From the NCBI GenBank assembly GCA_040954595.2, contig CM082584.2, positions 4,836,001 to 4,900,000 of the forward strand: a stretch of 64,000 nucleotides of DNA. The letters run 5' to 3'. This DNA comes from Balanoglossus misakiensis. Its lineage: Eukaryota > Hemichordata. The notes under the pieces were generated by a model, which was not told the origin of the DNA, did no database searches, and saw only the letters and a list, made by a program, of their open reading frames with translations. Both the position numbers and the translations under genes were made by a program. Of this stretch, positions 54,801 to 64,000 are shown piece by piece; position 1 is the stretch's first letter, and every line of letters begins with the position of its first letter.

Positions 54801-57800
54801 GCGTTCATAGAGCTGTGCATTAAGTATTTTTGTCGGCATGTTGGTTAATACGTCGACATGGTATTTCAAAGTGTGTAAGGCAGTGCATAAAATTCATTTT
54901 GTTCTGCTCATTAGGTCATCTACATGTAAATGGTATTTAAATGGACATGTATGTTACTATGTAAACAGTCGCTGTAAGTGCATGTTACCTGTGACAAGAA
55001 GAGCTGGGACGTCATGACCCAAAATCTAAAACCAGGAAGGTCTTCCTTTAGACTTGGATCACAAAAGGGGTTTGTTTCCCAGTTGCTGAGCTGGTAATCA
55101 AAAAACCTGACGAACTGGCCGATAACAGACCAGGATGGGTTGTGGGAACCTGTGTACCTGTAGCGAACGTACATGAACATGAAATTTTACCGATAGCTCC
55201 TTAGCCATTGGTCATTTGTATATTCAGACACTCCCACAACTATCAATCCTAACCCTGACTGAAGAGTAGAAGCAGCTGTGGCAAGTATCCAAAGATAACT
55301 ATCTTAACAGCCCCAAGTACATTGAACAACATTAGCTATTTCAAATGTGATGTGCATTTGGTGCGGTGATTGTGAGCGCGGACCTTCTTGCTATGTTAAT
55401 TCGAATTGGATAAATTACCAGTTGGTTTACGTGGATTTAAAAAAAATTAAATGTTCTGCTTTTCTATACCTGCAACTAATTTTACAAGTTGTTTGCTCTT
55501 AAAACAACTTTTGCCCGAGCTATCTGAAAGTTTTTATGATGCCAGGAATTCTTTTCTGTGGCCAACTTACTTAAGAATGACCTCTAGGTTAGTCCTGGCC
55601 ATGTGGTTGTCGATAGTGGTCAGTTTAAAGGTCGGGCCAACCCTCTCCTGCATCGTTCGTTTCCGGTGGAAGATTTTTTGAAGCTTGTCCTTCAAACCCC
55701 GAGATCGCCTTTCTTGTTCGATTAGAGGTAATTGATCCTGCGTCTGATAATAGTCCAGATAGTAGCACACACGTTGGAACGGTTCACTTGCGAACCTTTC
55801 GAGAACTATTCCTTGAACATCTTCACCTGCAAAAGTAAATAAGAAGTATCTTGCTACAGATTGGGTCAGGTTGGAATATGCGATTATAGCACCTGTTAGA
55901 AATGACCATTCTATTCCACATAAATAAAATACCACATTTGGCAAGTTCTGATGACTAGCTCAATAGAACACTCACCACAGCCCCACACAGCATAACAAAT
56001 ACAACTAAAAAGTATAACATGCCTCAAAGTCAAATTAAATATGTGAGAGGATGTAGGGACTCTAGCAAAACGGCCAAGAAGTGATGTCAGCCTTGTTATA
56101 GGTATTTCTAAAATAGTGACAGCATCCTCTCTCATATAGAACCTGCATTCTAACGAATCCTTTGCCTATAAGAGATGCTTGTGTACCAGCTCATGGCAGC
56201 CTCCAAAACGATCACTGCCAACAGTGATATTGATTTATGTTTGCATGGAAGTGATGCGCACTCAAGATCATTGGGACATAACATCGAAGAACCTCACCGC
56301 TATCACTCTGTGGTTTTCCAACATACTCCAGTGCTTCAAGTGGTGACAGACAGTTTGTTGTTGGCAAAAAATCGAGAGATGCTGCTTGTCCATCAACCTG
56401 TTTCTGAAATATAATTGAAAGATATTGTTAATCACAAATCTATCACATATCTTCCCCTAAAGATTCTTGCACATTGATATTAACGCTTTCAAACAAGACG
56501 TTATGTTAATGATGACAAAAAGCTCAAATAAAATGTTTATAAAGTAAGAAAGTGCAAAACTAAAACAAGTCTTGTTGCACATGGCTAGTAAACTACTTCA
56601 AACAAGATGTTCAACGAATGCATGAAACTTAAATAGAAAAGGAAAATAGTCCAACTTACCATTTGGGGAAGTGTAGTTTCGATGATATACAAATCCCTTT
56701 GTCTTCTTCTCCATACTCTGCCTGTGTTATCCGTTATGCATTTCAGAACAGCAAGGTTGAACATAAATTCTGATAATCCTTGTCTCACCTCAATATGATA
56801 AAAATAAACCAAACCAATTTAAGAATTATTCAAATCTATGCATGCATTACACTAAATCTTGGAATTGGCGATCAAGGAGACACGTTTACAAGCCAACAGC
56901 GCTAGGCAAACGTTAAATTTGACATATAATATATCCAATATATTTCTAAATGGTACATACGAGTGGTGAAATGTCGATATGAAAGATTCGCGGCGGTCTG
57001 TCAGTACCCTGGTCACTTTCCACTAGTTTCTTTGCAACTAGACTGGAATCCAATTTTCGTGTGTGAACAGGTATCTTCATGTACACATCACTTTCGGGGT
57101 ATCTGCTCTTCAGAGCTTTCTCCACGAATAGAGTCTTTCCATTTCCTGGCATTGTGGAGTTGACCACTCGCAGGGACATTCTGATATAGAGTGAAAAGGA
57201 AAATACATGCAACGTAATTTCTGATCATTTGAAAGATTAGTATATAATTTACAGGTGGTTAATGTCATTGCATCCAGCCAACAGCATGAAGCATAAAATC
57301 AAGTACATACCTTTGGGGATGACAGGAATTGTCGTTGTCTTCAGAGAGAAATGAATCCATGTGTTTGCGCAGTTCCATGTCCGATATGATCTCCAGTTGC
57401 TTTATATCTTTGTATTCACTTCCAAACGACGCAACAAGCTCATGAATGTTCTTAACCTCTGAGCATATGATCGCAACACGGAAGCCTGAAAATAAAGCTA
57501 ACATATTATGCCTTTGAAAAGATCTGTCAAACATGAAATACCAATGACAAAATCATTCACGCGCACGGTATTGTATAAACACAAACATATAGTATCTTCA
57601 ATAATAAGTTCAAATTTATTGCATAGAAACCGTCATGTTCATGATACTTACTTCTTCGTCCCTGAGAATAGAAATGAAATTTCTCAATAGCATGCTGACG
57701 TATGTGACTCTGTAACAATTCTGGACGAAATAAACATTGCATTCTTTGGGAACTGCCATTTGTCAGGGCTCGTCTCCAAAACAAGTCGACCTGCAGGTTT

Positions 57801-60800
57801 GGTGAAAGTTGCATAAGGAAATCAATTTATGATAAAATAAAACAACTGAAAATGTACGGATGGATCGAATGAATGTGCATCATCACATAGTACCAAATTG
57901 TTTCAATTGTATGGGCTTTGGGGTTCTAACCTCACTGTTGATTGTCAGTTTATCTGTATTAAGAAAGGTAACGTCCATACTAAACAATGGTATGATGTTT
58001 GAAATTACTTACGTCCTCGGTAGTTGTATCTTGTGAACATATTAGTACATCGCCGGCCTCGGGTGGGCAGAGTTTGCCTTGATGGCAGTACAGAGAGGTA
58101 CAAGCTCTAAATGCACAGCCTATAAAAGGAGTTAGTGCTTTAATGAAAAAGTACATGCAAATCATTCAATAAGTGATCTAGCTGCAACAACCATGCCAAT
58201 ATTAATGCCATGCGTGGAGCCTTTCTTTGAAAGGGGATGCTGCATCTGTTCATTCTGAGTGTTTAGAGCTAGGAGAAGTTTAAGATTACGCATTTGAATA
58301 TCAATGTGATCTATACATGTTTCTTGCCAGAATAACCAAACCTGTACATAATTAGAAATATGCTATGGTGAATGTATTTCTGAAGTCTTGGGATATCCGG
58401 GTATATGTGACACACAATATTAATTGAAACGTCGCATTTTTGGCATCCATGGTTCATAATAGATCAAAGATCTGAAGATAGTGATTACAGATTCAGTTAA
58501 CCCAATATTAGTCAGTTACTCTTCATCACAAAGAATTTACAGTATACTTACTGACTGATGACTTGTAAAAGTTCAACTGACCAGTTTCAGCATCATGAGA
58601 GATTGGTAAGGGGGGAGCTCTACTAACACCCGAGGACTCTGGTACACATGAAAGACAACACAGATCAATAAACAATGTACTCTAATTATGTCAAAAGGCA
58701 GAATTTATCGGCCATTTAGTTCTGAGAAAGCATTACTGAGATATCGAAATTGTGTAAGGCTGGATTCATGAGAAATGTGTATCTGAAGTTGGGACCATAT
58801 GACAGTTAAATGTATATAAAAAAAATCTCTGAGGACATGCACATGTTATTTTCACTGGCAAAAAATCTTTCCAACTTTGTACTGTATATTGTCTGTTATC
58901 ACAGTTCATGAAAAAATTGTGCCTAATACACTTGTTTTCCTAATGTTTCCTTAATGCAGACTAGAGTTGTTATCTGTCGTGATAGGCTTACCTTCCTGTC
59001 TAAGGTGATCAAGCAACAGTCCCAGTAATTCAATACTAATGTGATCTGTACATGTTGTTTCTTCCATTGTGGTTTGATTTACTTGGTATCGCAGCCAACG
59101 CTCCTGTAGTCGTTTAACTAAACTGCTATTGGAAGGAGCAAAAACTATTTCTAAATTGCATGTTCTTTGTATTAATCTGTCTTGGCCCAGAATATTTTGG
59201 TCTTGTTATTTGGTTATCTTGTGCAATTGAATGTACCAGGATGATGTTGGATCGCGTTCGTAAATTTTGAAAGTTATAAGGTATGTATATGTCAAATATC
59301 AACGTTGCATTGTTTAGGATAACTTTCAATCCTACATGTACCACAGTATCGTGAACAGTTGTGTGAAATCTATTCATACATTCCTCAGAACTAAAACGTG
59401 CGCGTACATGTCATAATGGCTTCGCTACGTTTCACAAATTAATGATCTGGCGTGTCCAACGGACTAGTCATGACGGGTGGACAAAGTTAATTACACAAGC
59501 CCACACAACCAGGTGAATGGACGAATTAGCTGATGTTCACTTACATGTATGCCAGTCCTCTAATAAGCTTTGACAAACTGTAAGCGTATGCAAACATGTA
59601 CATCATCCTGTATTACCTTATAAATAACAGTGAAATATTAAAAGTCTATGACTACAGATTTTAGCTTATAAGTGAAAATTACAACAGTCTGTATATATAA
59701 TTATAGCCCTGTCTGTTTGTCATTAATGATTTACGTCATTACCTGTCATATTGTCCATCTCCGCCAGCCCGTGCACTTTTCCTAATGGCATCTGTCAGGG
59801 CAGAACCACAGTCTATATCAGTGACATCAGCGAATGCAGTTTTCTTAAACTTTTGGTACATCTCCTCGACTTCTTCTTTGCAACCGTCAGCATGCTTGAT
59901 GCACCATTCTATCCCCAAGTCTTGGTCTCCCTCACATGCCTGGAAGGACGCCTTGGCTATCATCTCTGTGACACCATCAAACTGCGTCACATGTTTCATG
60001 TATGCATCGAATTCTTCTAGATTTATACCGGACCCCTGTGAATGCGATCTGACAAGAGCACTCCTTTTGGCGCTATGTATGCATCTACTGATGGCATCAA
60101 CAAGATAGTAATTGTTGACTTTGCTTACAACCAGCCGCAACAATTCATGGGTGTCGTGCGGAATTGGACAATCACGTGCATTGTTCTGTTGTGGCAACAT
60201 GCATGCCAGCTGTCCTCTGATCAGGTTTATCTGTTTAATGGTGTAGTTATTGAGATCTGGGTGATCAAGACGAGCCTTCTTTACGATTGATTTCCACTGC
60301 TCTGTGCAATCCTCCAGAAATTTACCTATTTCTGGGAGTACTTTTAGTGGATCTCCATCAAATGTGTATGGGTCAGATTGGCCTACAGAAATGGTAACAG
60401 AATGGTCGCCTTCAGGCCTGTCACCACAGTATATATCTGCTTCCCACTGGGTGAAGTAAAGGTCACCAGCATCTGCCAGCTTTGCTACGTTACGAGTCAT
60501 TCGCATGACCTCTTCTATCATCTGAACATAAAGAGGGAATGATAGGAAGGAAATTGTCATGTTATCAATGTTTTAATGTAAAGCACATCGAATACACGCT
60601 TTCCAATTACAACAAATGTATATTATAACATGATACAATGGTATTACATGTATGTATAATTAGGGATGTGCGCTTGGGGAGGCTAGGGATACTGTACCCG
60701 GGACGAGCTAGCCAAGACATGCCGACTGGACGGTGGTCTGTTAAATGAGTGTTAGTTTTATGCCACGTATGCTTGAAAGGAGATTTAATGTGGTGATCAC

Positions 60801-63800
60801 AGTCGACCCTGTCGTTTTCCTTCGGTGTTGTGGCATGTCATATATTAAGTTTAATGTGAGGATAGTATAGTTACACACTGTGCAGGTATTCAACTTACGA
60901 GGAGGAACTTGTCGACTTCTTTGCTTTTAAACGGTGTATCTGCCTTCTTAGAAAGCAACATCACTCTACTGCTGAGGTTGTTGAGATCATTCAAGGACCA
61001 CTTTTGCACAGCTCTGTCGTCTCCACTTCCGTGTTTACCACTCACGGTATCCACTACTTCAAGTCGAATGTGCTCCTCCAAGCCTTCATCAAGGGAAGTG
61101 GGTGCTGTTGTCTTAAAACGACCACACTTGTTGATTACCTCAACCTGCTCGAAGCACTTGATTTGAGAATGGTCAAGCACCTCAAGACGATTCATCAACC
61201 AGTCTTGCTGATTTCTACTACTCACCTTCAGTCGAAAACACAAAAAAGTTTTATCAATTTAGTAAATGACAGGTGGGCACTTCAGTAACCTGTCAGTATT
61301 AAAGTAAGTCATTATATTCTAAAGATGAGTAAGTGTGATGCAAAAATGCTGATGAAAATTGACAGGGATAGCAGTGAAAGTATCAGCAAGAAAATTGTAA
61401 TACCATTGCATGGAATGATGAAACATATAATACTAATTTAATAATAATAATATATACACACAATGGGGTAACAAATCACATTCCATATTGAATGATACAA
61501 CCTTAGAGTGATGTCTATTGTGTAACTCACATTACTTTTAATCAAGATGTGATATTAATATCATTTTTGTACAGTAATCAAAATGCAGTAAAATATTATC
61601 ACAGCGAACCAATGGGGTTTGGATTGGAAGTTTGTTTTAACACCACTCAAGTTCAATTCAAAGACGTACCAAGTAGTTTGGCAACTGATCGTCTGCAGTT
61701 AATGATTCCCATACGAGGGAACATTTGTCTTCAAACTCTGACCATCCTGTTTGTAGTGGCAGGTCTACAAGTAATGGTTTATATCCATTGAGAGCAGCTT
61801 GGAATGTGGTGATTTTTCCCATATCGACATCATTCTCTTCTACGGTCATCAGAAGCAGGCGAATGAATGACTTCACCTGAGAATCGTCTGTCAGAATTGT
61901 TTGTAAAATAGTGCAATTAAGATTTACATTATTTGCCCTGAATCAAGTTATAAAAGACATTGCTATTTGTCACACACACACACACACCGTAGTCCGGAGC
62001 GTAATAGTACGTGCAGAGGGGGGGGGGGGGGGTGAAGCCATAACGAATGAACCGTAACAAATCAGTATTTAGGTTAAACAACCACAAATACTCTTTCAAG
62101 AACCCAGCACAGAACAAAGTGGGTAAATACATTTGGAAATCAAAGGAGGAAAACATCGAACACAAAATCACATGGAAACCCCTGAAAGAAGCCAACCCCT
62201 ACCTCCAATTAGTAATATGTGCAACACATACCTTCGGGAGACATATTTCATCATATGCAAACCAAAACAGGTCAGATATAATATACGTAACAAACTCGTC
62301 AGCACATGCCGACACTCCAGCAAATTTCTCCTAACGAATTTCATAACCAGGCCAATTAACGCTACCCGCCCAACCCTAGCCATTATTCACTGTCATTCTG
62401 AAGTAGGCTCATTGGCAGACCAACCCTGTCCAGTATATATATTTCCTGTTGTGCAGTCACATACTTCATCATTAGGATCAGTACCTGACGAGCTAGTGTA
62501 GGTCCCGCTTACACGAAACTGGCCAGTAATACAACGATTATGTCAAAATAGCCCTAGTTCCCCTCTACATACCTTTCATAACCTTTCTGGTCCAGGAAAT
62601 CAGGTCTGCACTGTCTGAGAGTGCCTTCAAGCAGTCTTGTTTGTCGTCTTCGAAACCACGTAGGGTTTTGCTTGTGTCTATCATTTCTTTTGTTATGCAT
62701 GACACTGACATACTCTTATCGTGTTCCTGTCCAATGAAAGGCACAGAACAGTGGGATTGTGGCAATTGAGTGATATGCATACATTTTTTATGTGCAGGTA
62801 ATATACCCCGGTATTTGTTAGGTATTGTCATTTAAACAAATTTACAACAGTGTTTTATAACACTAATGTTTTGATTTTACGTTGAAAGGTGTAAGTGAGT
62901 TAAACCAAAAGTGTAAATGTAAATCTAAGTGTCTCAGAAAATTTGAAGATTTCGCACTTAATTTCAAGCAATATTCAAATGTTGATATGTTCCTTTCAGG
63001 TAGTGTTGCTGGTATAGTGTGCAAATAAGGTATACCGGTACTTGCAGAATCCTGACACCTACATGTATAGTAACACAACTGAGCAGTAGTTCAAGTCTAC
63101 CCTATTGTATTTTTTTTCATTTCTGGTCATACTTGGCCTGGTATCTCCCTTACCTTGAATGATAATGATTATTGGACAAGATTTGATATCACATCAATCT
63201 AACCTTGCCCTTCAACGACTGCTACCTTTAGTTAACACCAGTGTGTATGTATAAAGAATTGTATTCAAAATACCTGTTTCACAATTTCTACAACGGAGTT
63301 GAAGTCCCCGGTTAACAACAGGACTTCGCGGCATCCAAGAACAACTTTTGCAGCAGGAATAGCCCGATCGAAGTTGAGACATTCATGGACAGTTGTAGCG
63401 AAATTGGCAATCTCTTCTGTGGAATATGTAGACCATTCTGTGCTTCTAAGAAGTGCAACCAGTTCCTTGCACAGGCTTCCCTTGGGCTTTTCACAAAGAT
63501 CTTTGAAGTAGTAATGTACTTCTTCAAAGCTGATTTCCTTCTTTGCAATATCTACTACCAGCTTACGAAGTGTATCTTTCACCATGGTCCAAAGCTTCAC
63601 TCCTTGATCTTCAAATGTGACCTCCTGGCTCTCTTGTCTGAGGTCTTTTCTCCAGATTTTCTCAGTTCTTCTGAAGATCAGCTCAACAATATAGTGCTGT
63701 GGTATACTCTGAACAGCAGCGCAAACGTCTTTTGCCAAGAAATCCATCCTCGTATTTGGTTGGTAATCTCGCAAATCAAATGGCTGCTTCTTTGGGAAAA

Positions 63801-63881
63801 CTTGGACGTCACAGACTGTGTCGAGAAGGCATTCCTGGTTTCCAAGTTCCTCTAGAGCAGTAGTTAGAACTGATGTGTCGA
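19983..63881 (-). CDS. RNF213: RNF213-like AAA+ ATPase / E3 ubiquitin ligase, copy B (N-terminus beyond window)
   Basis: Gene-level entry; exons are listed in the seven segment entries. 68 exons with matching phases give 12,341 coding bases, about 4,112 residues, with no stop or frameshift; vertebrate RNF213 has about 5,200. Order: pre-motor region, AAA2 P-loop (PGNGKT), AAA3 (GETGCGKT and FFDEANTTEA), AAA4 (GKPGSSKS and LDEVGLAEDSP), E3 module with a RING-like exon, RZ finger, C-terminal domain. All of these are collinear with vertebrate RNF213, a cytosolic protein acting in antimicrobial ubiquitylation, lipid droplet biology and vascular disease. The gene points at copy A, 8.8 kb away stop to stop. 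Introns are mostly 70-900 bases; two are large because of mobile elements (33,977-38,776 and 50,945-53,362). The start codon and promoter are not in the window. Confidence 0.93.
21320..21613. mobile_element. MITE present in arm 2 only
   Basis: Arm 1 runs uninterrupted at the matching place (near 9,825), while arm 2 has about 290 extra bases. The right part is a palindrome: aataaaacacccccagccat and its complement around a loop at about 21,540. The empty site in arm 1 shows it inserted after the two arms separated. It lies in the intron between exons 20852-20941 and 21732-21938. Confidence 0.78.
28431..28627. repeat. Expanded GAAT and AAAT microsatellites in arm 2
   Basis: Near-continuous GAAT units (about 75 bases), a few GAAC units, then AAAT units (about 100 bases). 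The arm 1 partner at 2986-3062 is less than half as long. A 71-codon open frame across it is an artefact of the four-base period. Confidence 0.88.
31090..32290. mobile_element. Insertion in arm 2 intron, probably two or three elements
   Basis: The intron 30836-32341 is 1,506 bases, against 740 in copy A. The extra DNA has three parts. (1) About 31,100-31,915, with possible diverged ends (tatatcacaatacgcgtagc against the complement of gcggagctatatatgtatgt). (2) About 31,950-32,120, which resembles the loop of the foldback elements (cgtcatgtttaatgct...gacgctgtttcg). (3) About 32,145-32,287, an AT-ended MITE like the one at 21,320-21,613 (both end ttattgcttaatt). A 154-codon open frame at 31186-31650 is unrecognised. 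Confidence 0.55.
32342..33976 (-). CDS. RNF213: Copy B segment 6: RING-like exon and flanks
   Basis: Exons 33885-33976, 33586-33789, 32342-32638. The middle exon reads FGISHCAAGKHTLVDPVW, then FCGHLCCQRC, then NCPVDDC. Vertebrate RNF213 has FGI..CSIC at the first place and CPYC at the last. So ligand 1 (C), ligands 3-6 (C-x-H-x2-C-x2-C) and two late cysteines are present. Ligand 2 is a glycine (C-A-A-G) and the last pair is C-x4-C. The donor at 33586 was chosen over the earlier gtagtt because only it matches the phase of exon 32342-32638. Ubiquitin transfer by RNF213 is known not to need the RING, so the ligase may still work. Confidence 0.82.
33000..33270. mobile_element. Possible SINE/LINE tail in intron 32639-33585
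   Basis: Contains catacatccatccatacatcc arrays and a phrase (tgcacaccaaatatcaaggt) of the kind found in high-copy dispersed repeats of marine invertebrates. No open frame. Identity of the family is not certain. Confidence 0.35.
33461..33502. repeat. AC dinucleotide repeat
   Basis: About 42 bases of AC units with two single C interruptions, in the intron between the RING exon and exon 32342-32638. Confidence 0.9.
34096..38447. mobile_element. Foldback element 2, 4.35-kb palindrome within an intron
   Basis: Outer arms of about 640 bases (34,096-34,738 and 37,825-38,447) are almost perfect inverted copies: gtagaccatgagccagtagg at the left end pairs with the right end. Inside follow inverted arrays of about 165-base subrepeats (about 34,740-36,250 and 37,090-37,824) and a single-copy loop (about 36,300-37,010). 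The loop resembles 15,620-16,200 read in reverse. Open frames within are subrepeat by-products. No transposase or reverse transcriptase is visible. It fills the intron between exons 38777-38885 and 33885-33976. Confidence 0.85.
38448..38620. repeat. Cluster of CAGGTCTG / CAGACCTG units
   Basis: Directly next to the right end of foldback element 2. About eight copies of the octamer in both orientations within 170 bases, spaced irregularly and joined by ggtgcatg. Forms several short hairpins, for example CAGACCTGTGGCAGGTCTG. No such cluster lies at the left end. Confidence 0.75.
38777..42470 (-). CDS. RNF213: Copy B segment 5: E3 module core before the RING
   Basis: Exons 41998-42470, 41132-41584, 40589-40746, 40161-40373, 39450-39646, 38777-38885. 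KVAHVVLLIHLFRKEPN followed by PWRSVHIDELRQ corresponds to the conserved stretch before the E3 module of vertebrate RNF213. PVLAELISYTDRHDGLRQF and LPFSWVIYESI match the hinge and shell. Exon 40161-40373 is strongly charged (RIEKRLKRLRRLIDLM) and may form a coiled helix. The last exon ends in phase 0 and joins 33885-33976 across a 4.8-kb intron that contains foldback element 2. Confidence 0.87.
41674..41920. mobile_element. Palindromic MITE, possibly Tc1/mariner type
   Basis: Ends TACAAGACACTGTTTATG and its complement (cataaatagtgtcttgta), arms of about 112 bases, a short loop near 41,800. If the outer TA is counted as target duplication it fits Tc1/mariner. It lies in the intron between exons 41132-41584 and 41998-42470. 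Confidence 0.72.
42633..48375 (-). CDS. RNF213: Copy B segment 4: AAA4 ATPase unit and following motor region
   Basis: Exons 48153-48375, 47830-48000, 47074-47249, 46800-46922, 46148-46307, 45975-46042, 45659-45809, 45156-45263, 44602-44687, 44032-44220, 43580-43706, 43074-43274, 42633-42763. Walker A is FLVGKPGSSKSLAKVIV; Walker B is VVVLDEVGLAEDSPLMPLK. Then KKVGFIGMSNWALDPAKMNR, NIKRVKICMETGQTVILMN, YVNLGLGTHRCNARV and PIPLINRLEKHFLTF, all near-identical in order and wording to the vertebrate protein. The acceptor of exon 47830-48000 (aag at 48,001) was chosen over two inner AGs because it restores the WSCQCSQHTTPQ stretch in frame. ATP hydrolysis residues are intact. Confidence 0.94.
42784..42995. 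repeat. Diverged intronic repeat, copy 1 (SINE candidate)
   Basis: Shares catacccat, tatttacat, acgaaaca and the end ggcaa-aa-g-c...tgatgtcag, in the same order, with 47,594-47,797. No open frame shared. Similarity was judged by eye. Confidence 0.45.
47594..47797. repeat. Diverged intronic repeat, copy 2 (SINE candidate)
   Basis: Same layout as 42,784-42,995: starts near catacccat and ends near ggcaagaaagactaggaagtg-acgtcag. A third, weaker copy may lie at about 55,930-56,090 (ends ggccaagaagtgatgtcag). Confidence 0.45.
48613..48641. repeat. CAA trinucleotide repeat
   Basis: About nine CAA units in the intron between exons 48153-48375 and 48739-48905. Confidence 0.9.
48739..53480 (-). CDS. 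RNF213: Copy B segment 3: AAA3 ATPase unit
   Basis: Exons 53363-53480, 50638-50944, 50134-50267, 49954-50040, 49571-49780, 48739-48905. Walker A is VVIMGETGCGKTRLVEYL in the first exon. Walker B is DTVLFFDEANTTEA and the sensor-like VAACNPYKK is in the second. LGETPLRHLVYRVHQLPPSL, VWDFGEL and CRFVSLRDVERVI follow as in vertebrate RNF213. Lysine, threonine, aspartate and glutamate of the active site are all present, so AAA3 should bind and hydrolyse ATP. The 2.4-kb intron between the Walker A and Walker B exons holds a tandem repeat and a palindromic transposon. Confidence 0.93.
51411..52155. repeat. Tandem repeat of about 148-base units ending in a GACGGAC tail
   Basis: Five head-to-tail units with the marks aatttgcatatttatgac, atccaaattaacaaaatcag and ccataacacacattcctacc, each slightly diverged. 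The last unit changes into gacggacgacggacgg. Such tails are common at the 3' end of dispersed repeats in marine invertebrates. Located in the AAA3 intron 50,945-53,362. Confidence 0.85.
52271..53333. mobile_element. Palindromic transposon with palindromic ends
   Basis: Whole element GGTTATTACACG...CGTGTAATAACC forms a palindrome with arms of about 470 bases and a loop of about 150 bases near 52,745-52,900. Each end is itself a hairpin of 115-140 bases (52,271-52,411 and 53,219-53,333) centred on gagttgcgcttcgcaac. The left and right arms differ only slightly, so insertion or arm conversion is recent. No transposase. It lies in the AAA3 intron; 50,945-51,410 before it holds nothing I recognise. 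Confidence 0.85.
53921..58119 (-). CDS. RNF213: Copy B segment 2: AAA1-AAA2 region
   Basis: Exons 58013-58119, 57652-57790, 57311-57485, 56961-57180, 56660-56788, 56298-56403, 55571-55826, 54989-55157, 54641-54756, 54303-54500, 53921-54043. Exon 56961-57180 carries a P-loop, STMPGNGKTLFVEKAL, at the place of the AAA2 Walker A of vertebrate RNF213. Lysine and threonine are kept, so nucleotide binding is possible. Downstream landmarks: RPPRIFHIDIS, NPFCDPSLKEDLPGFRFW, RDFATPS-like QDFATPSIS, and DPDDTYQLTTDSVTKMIAIL leading into AAA3. The donor of exon 53921-54043 is gtctgt, which is weak, but phase and homology fix it. Confidence 0.87.
58552..63881 (-). CDS. RNF213: Copy B segment 1: region upstream of the AAA core
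   Basis: Exons 63274-63881, 62573-62726, 61670-61887, 60899-61225, 59743-60521, 58992-59125, 58552-58638. Mostly helical sequence. NNYTIKQINLIRGQLACM matches the NHYT..Q...LR pattern of vertebrate RNF213. ENDVDMGKITTFQAALNGYK matches a stretch in the stalk region. The start of exon 61670-61887 was moved 11 bases upstream of the nearest AG, to 61887, because only this keeps phase with 62573-62726. The first exon seen begins in phase 1, so coding sequence continues to the right. Confidence 0.85.
61971..62032. repeat. CA repeat and poly-G run
   Basis: Short CA array (61,971-61,987) and a run of about 15 G (62,018-62,032), immediately before a retroelement remnant in the intron 61888-62572. Confidence 0.85.
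62047..62345 (+). pseudogene. Retroelement remnant, GIY-YIG endonuclease end of a Penelope-like element
   Basis: On the strand opposite to gene B. One frame gives RLNNHKYSF, then KVGKYIWKSKEENIEHKITW and PLKEANPY. After about 62,205 the match moves to another frame with TYFIICKPKQ, NKLVSTCRH and KFLLTNF. This order (H...F, YIW.LK, ITW, the C-x2-C region, then CRH..KF.L) is what I know from the C-terminal endonuclease part of Penelope-like elements in invertebrates. One frameshift and the missing upstream part make it a dead fragment. Confidence 0.6.
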
Positions 63882-64000
63882 CTAAAATTTAAAAATAAAA
63901 TGCTGCATGTCAGAATGACCAAAGACCACAAGGACAAGTTTACTCCAACTTGTCTTTGATACACTATCTACATGTATAGGGGCTAGTTATTAGTTTAATT

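Noticed and set aside
59751-60290. Three plus-strand frames of 82-107 codons
   Set aside because: Antisense shadows of the 779-base exon 59743-60521.
63385-63855. 156-codon plus-strand frame
   Set aside because: Antisense shadow of exon 63274-63881, whose minus-strand frame fits RNF213 and the exon phases.
1-64000. tRNA, rRNA or bacterial operon features
   Set aside because: None could be supported by sequence; the gene structure is that of an animal nucleus.

Overview
This is a eukaryotic, intron-rich window. It comes from an animal, most likely a marine invertebrate (hemichordate, cephalochordate, echinoderm or mollusc); the exact group cannot be settled from sequence alone. The reasons are GT-AG introns of a few hundred bases, AT-rich DNA full of short palindromic transposons, a retroelement remnant of Penelope/GIY-YIG type, and one very large animal gene family.

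The whole window is one story: two genes for the giant AAA+/E3 ubiquitin ligase RNF213 (mysterin), lying tail to tail. Gene B (minus strand, 63,881 down to 19,983) can be followed through 68 exons whose phases all match. They give about 4,112 residues with no stop; only the N-terminus is missing beyond the right edge. In order it encodes the region before the motor, the AAA2 P-loop, catalytic AAA3 and AAA4, the E3 module with a RING-like segment, the RZ finger and the C-terminal domain. Gene A (plus strand, 1 to 11,180) is a second copy of the last 23 exons, about 1,082 residues, and it enters from the left edge.

The two genes sit on the arms of a large inverted duplication: arm 1 at about 1-12,360, arm 2 at about 18,781-32,423, with a 6.4-kb spacer. 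Exons are kept in both arms. Of 22 shared complete exons, 21 have equal length and one differs by an in-frame 6 bases. Introns differ by transposon insertions and microsatellite growth. This can be a true convergent gene pair or two haplotypes joined by the assembler.

Region by region: 1-11,180 gene A; 11,181-12,360 its 3' UTR; 12,361-18,780 spacer, with a Mutator-like non-autonomous element carrying a perfect 9-bp target duplication, a 150-bp direct repeat, a 3-kb foldback element and nested MITEs; 18,781-32,423 the C-terminal half of gene B; 32,424-38,776 the RING exons and a 4.35-kb foldback element in one intron; 38,777-53,480 E3 core, AAA4 and AAA3, with a nested palindromic transposon at 52.3-53.3 kb; 53,921-63,881 AAA2 and the upstream region.

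The most unusual points are: the inverted gene pair; a RING segment that has lost its second zinc-binding cysteine and has altered spacing at the last pair; an RZ finger with C-x-C instead of C-x2-C in both copies; and the very large hairpins within introns of an immune-type gene.
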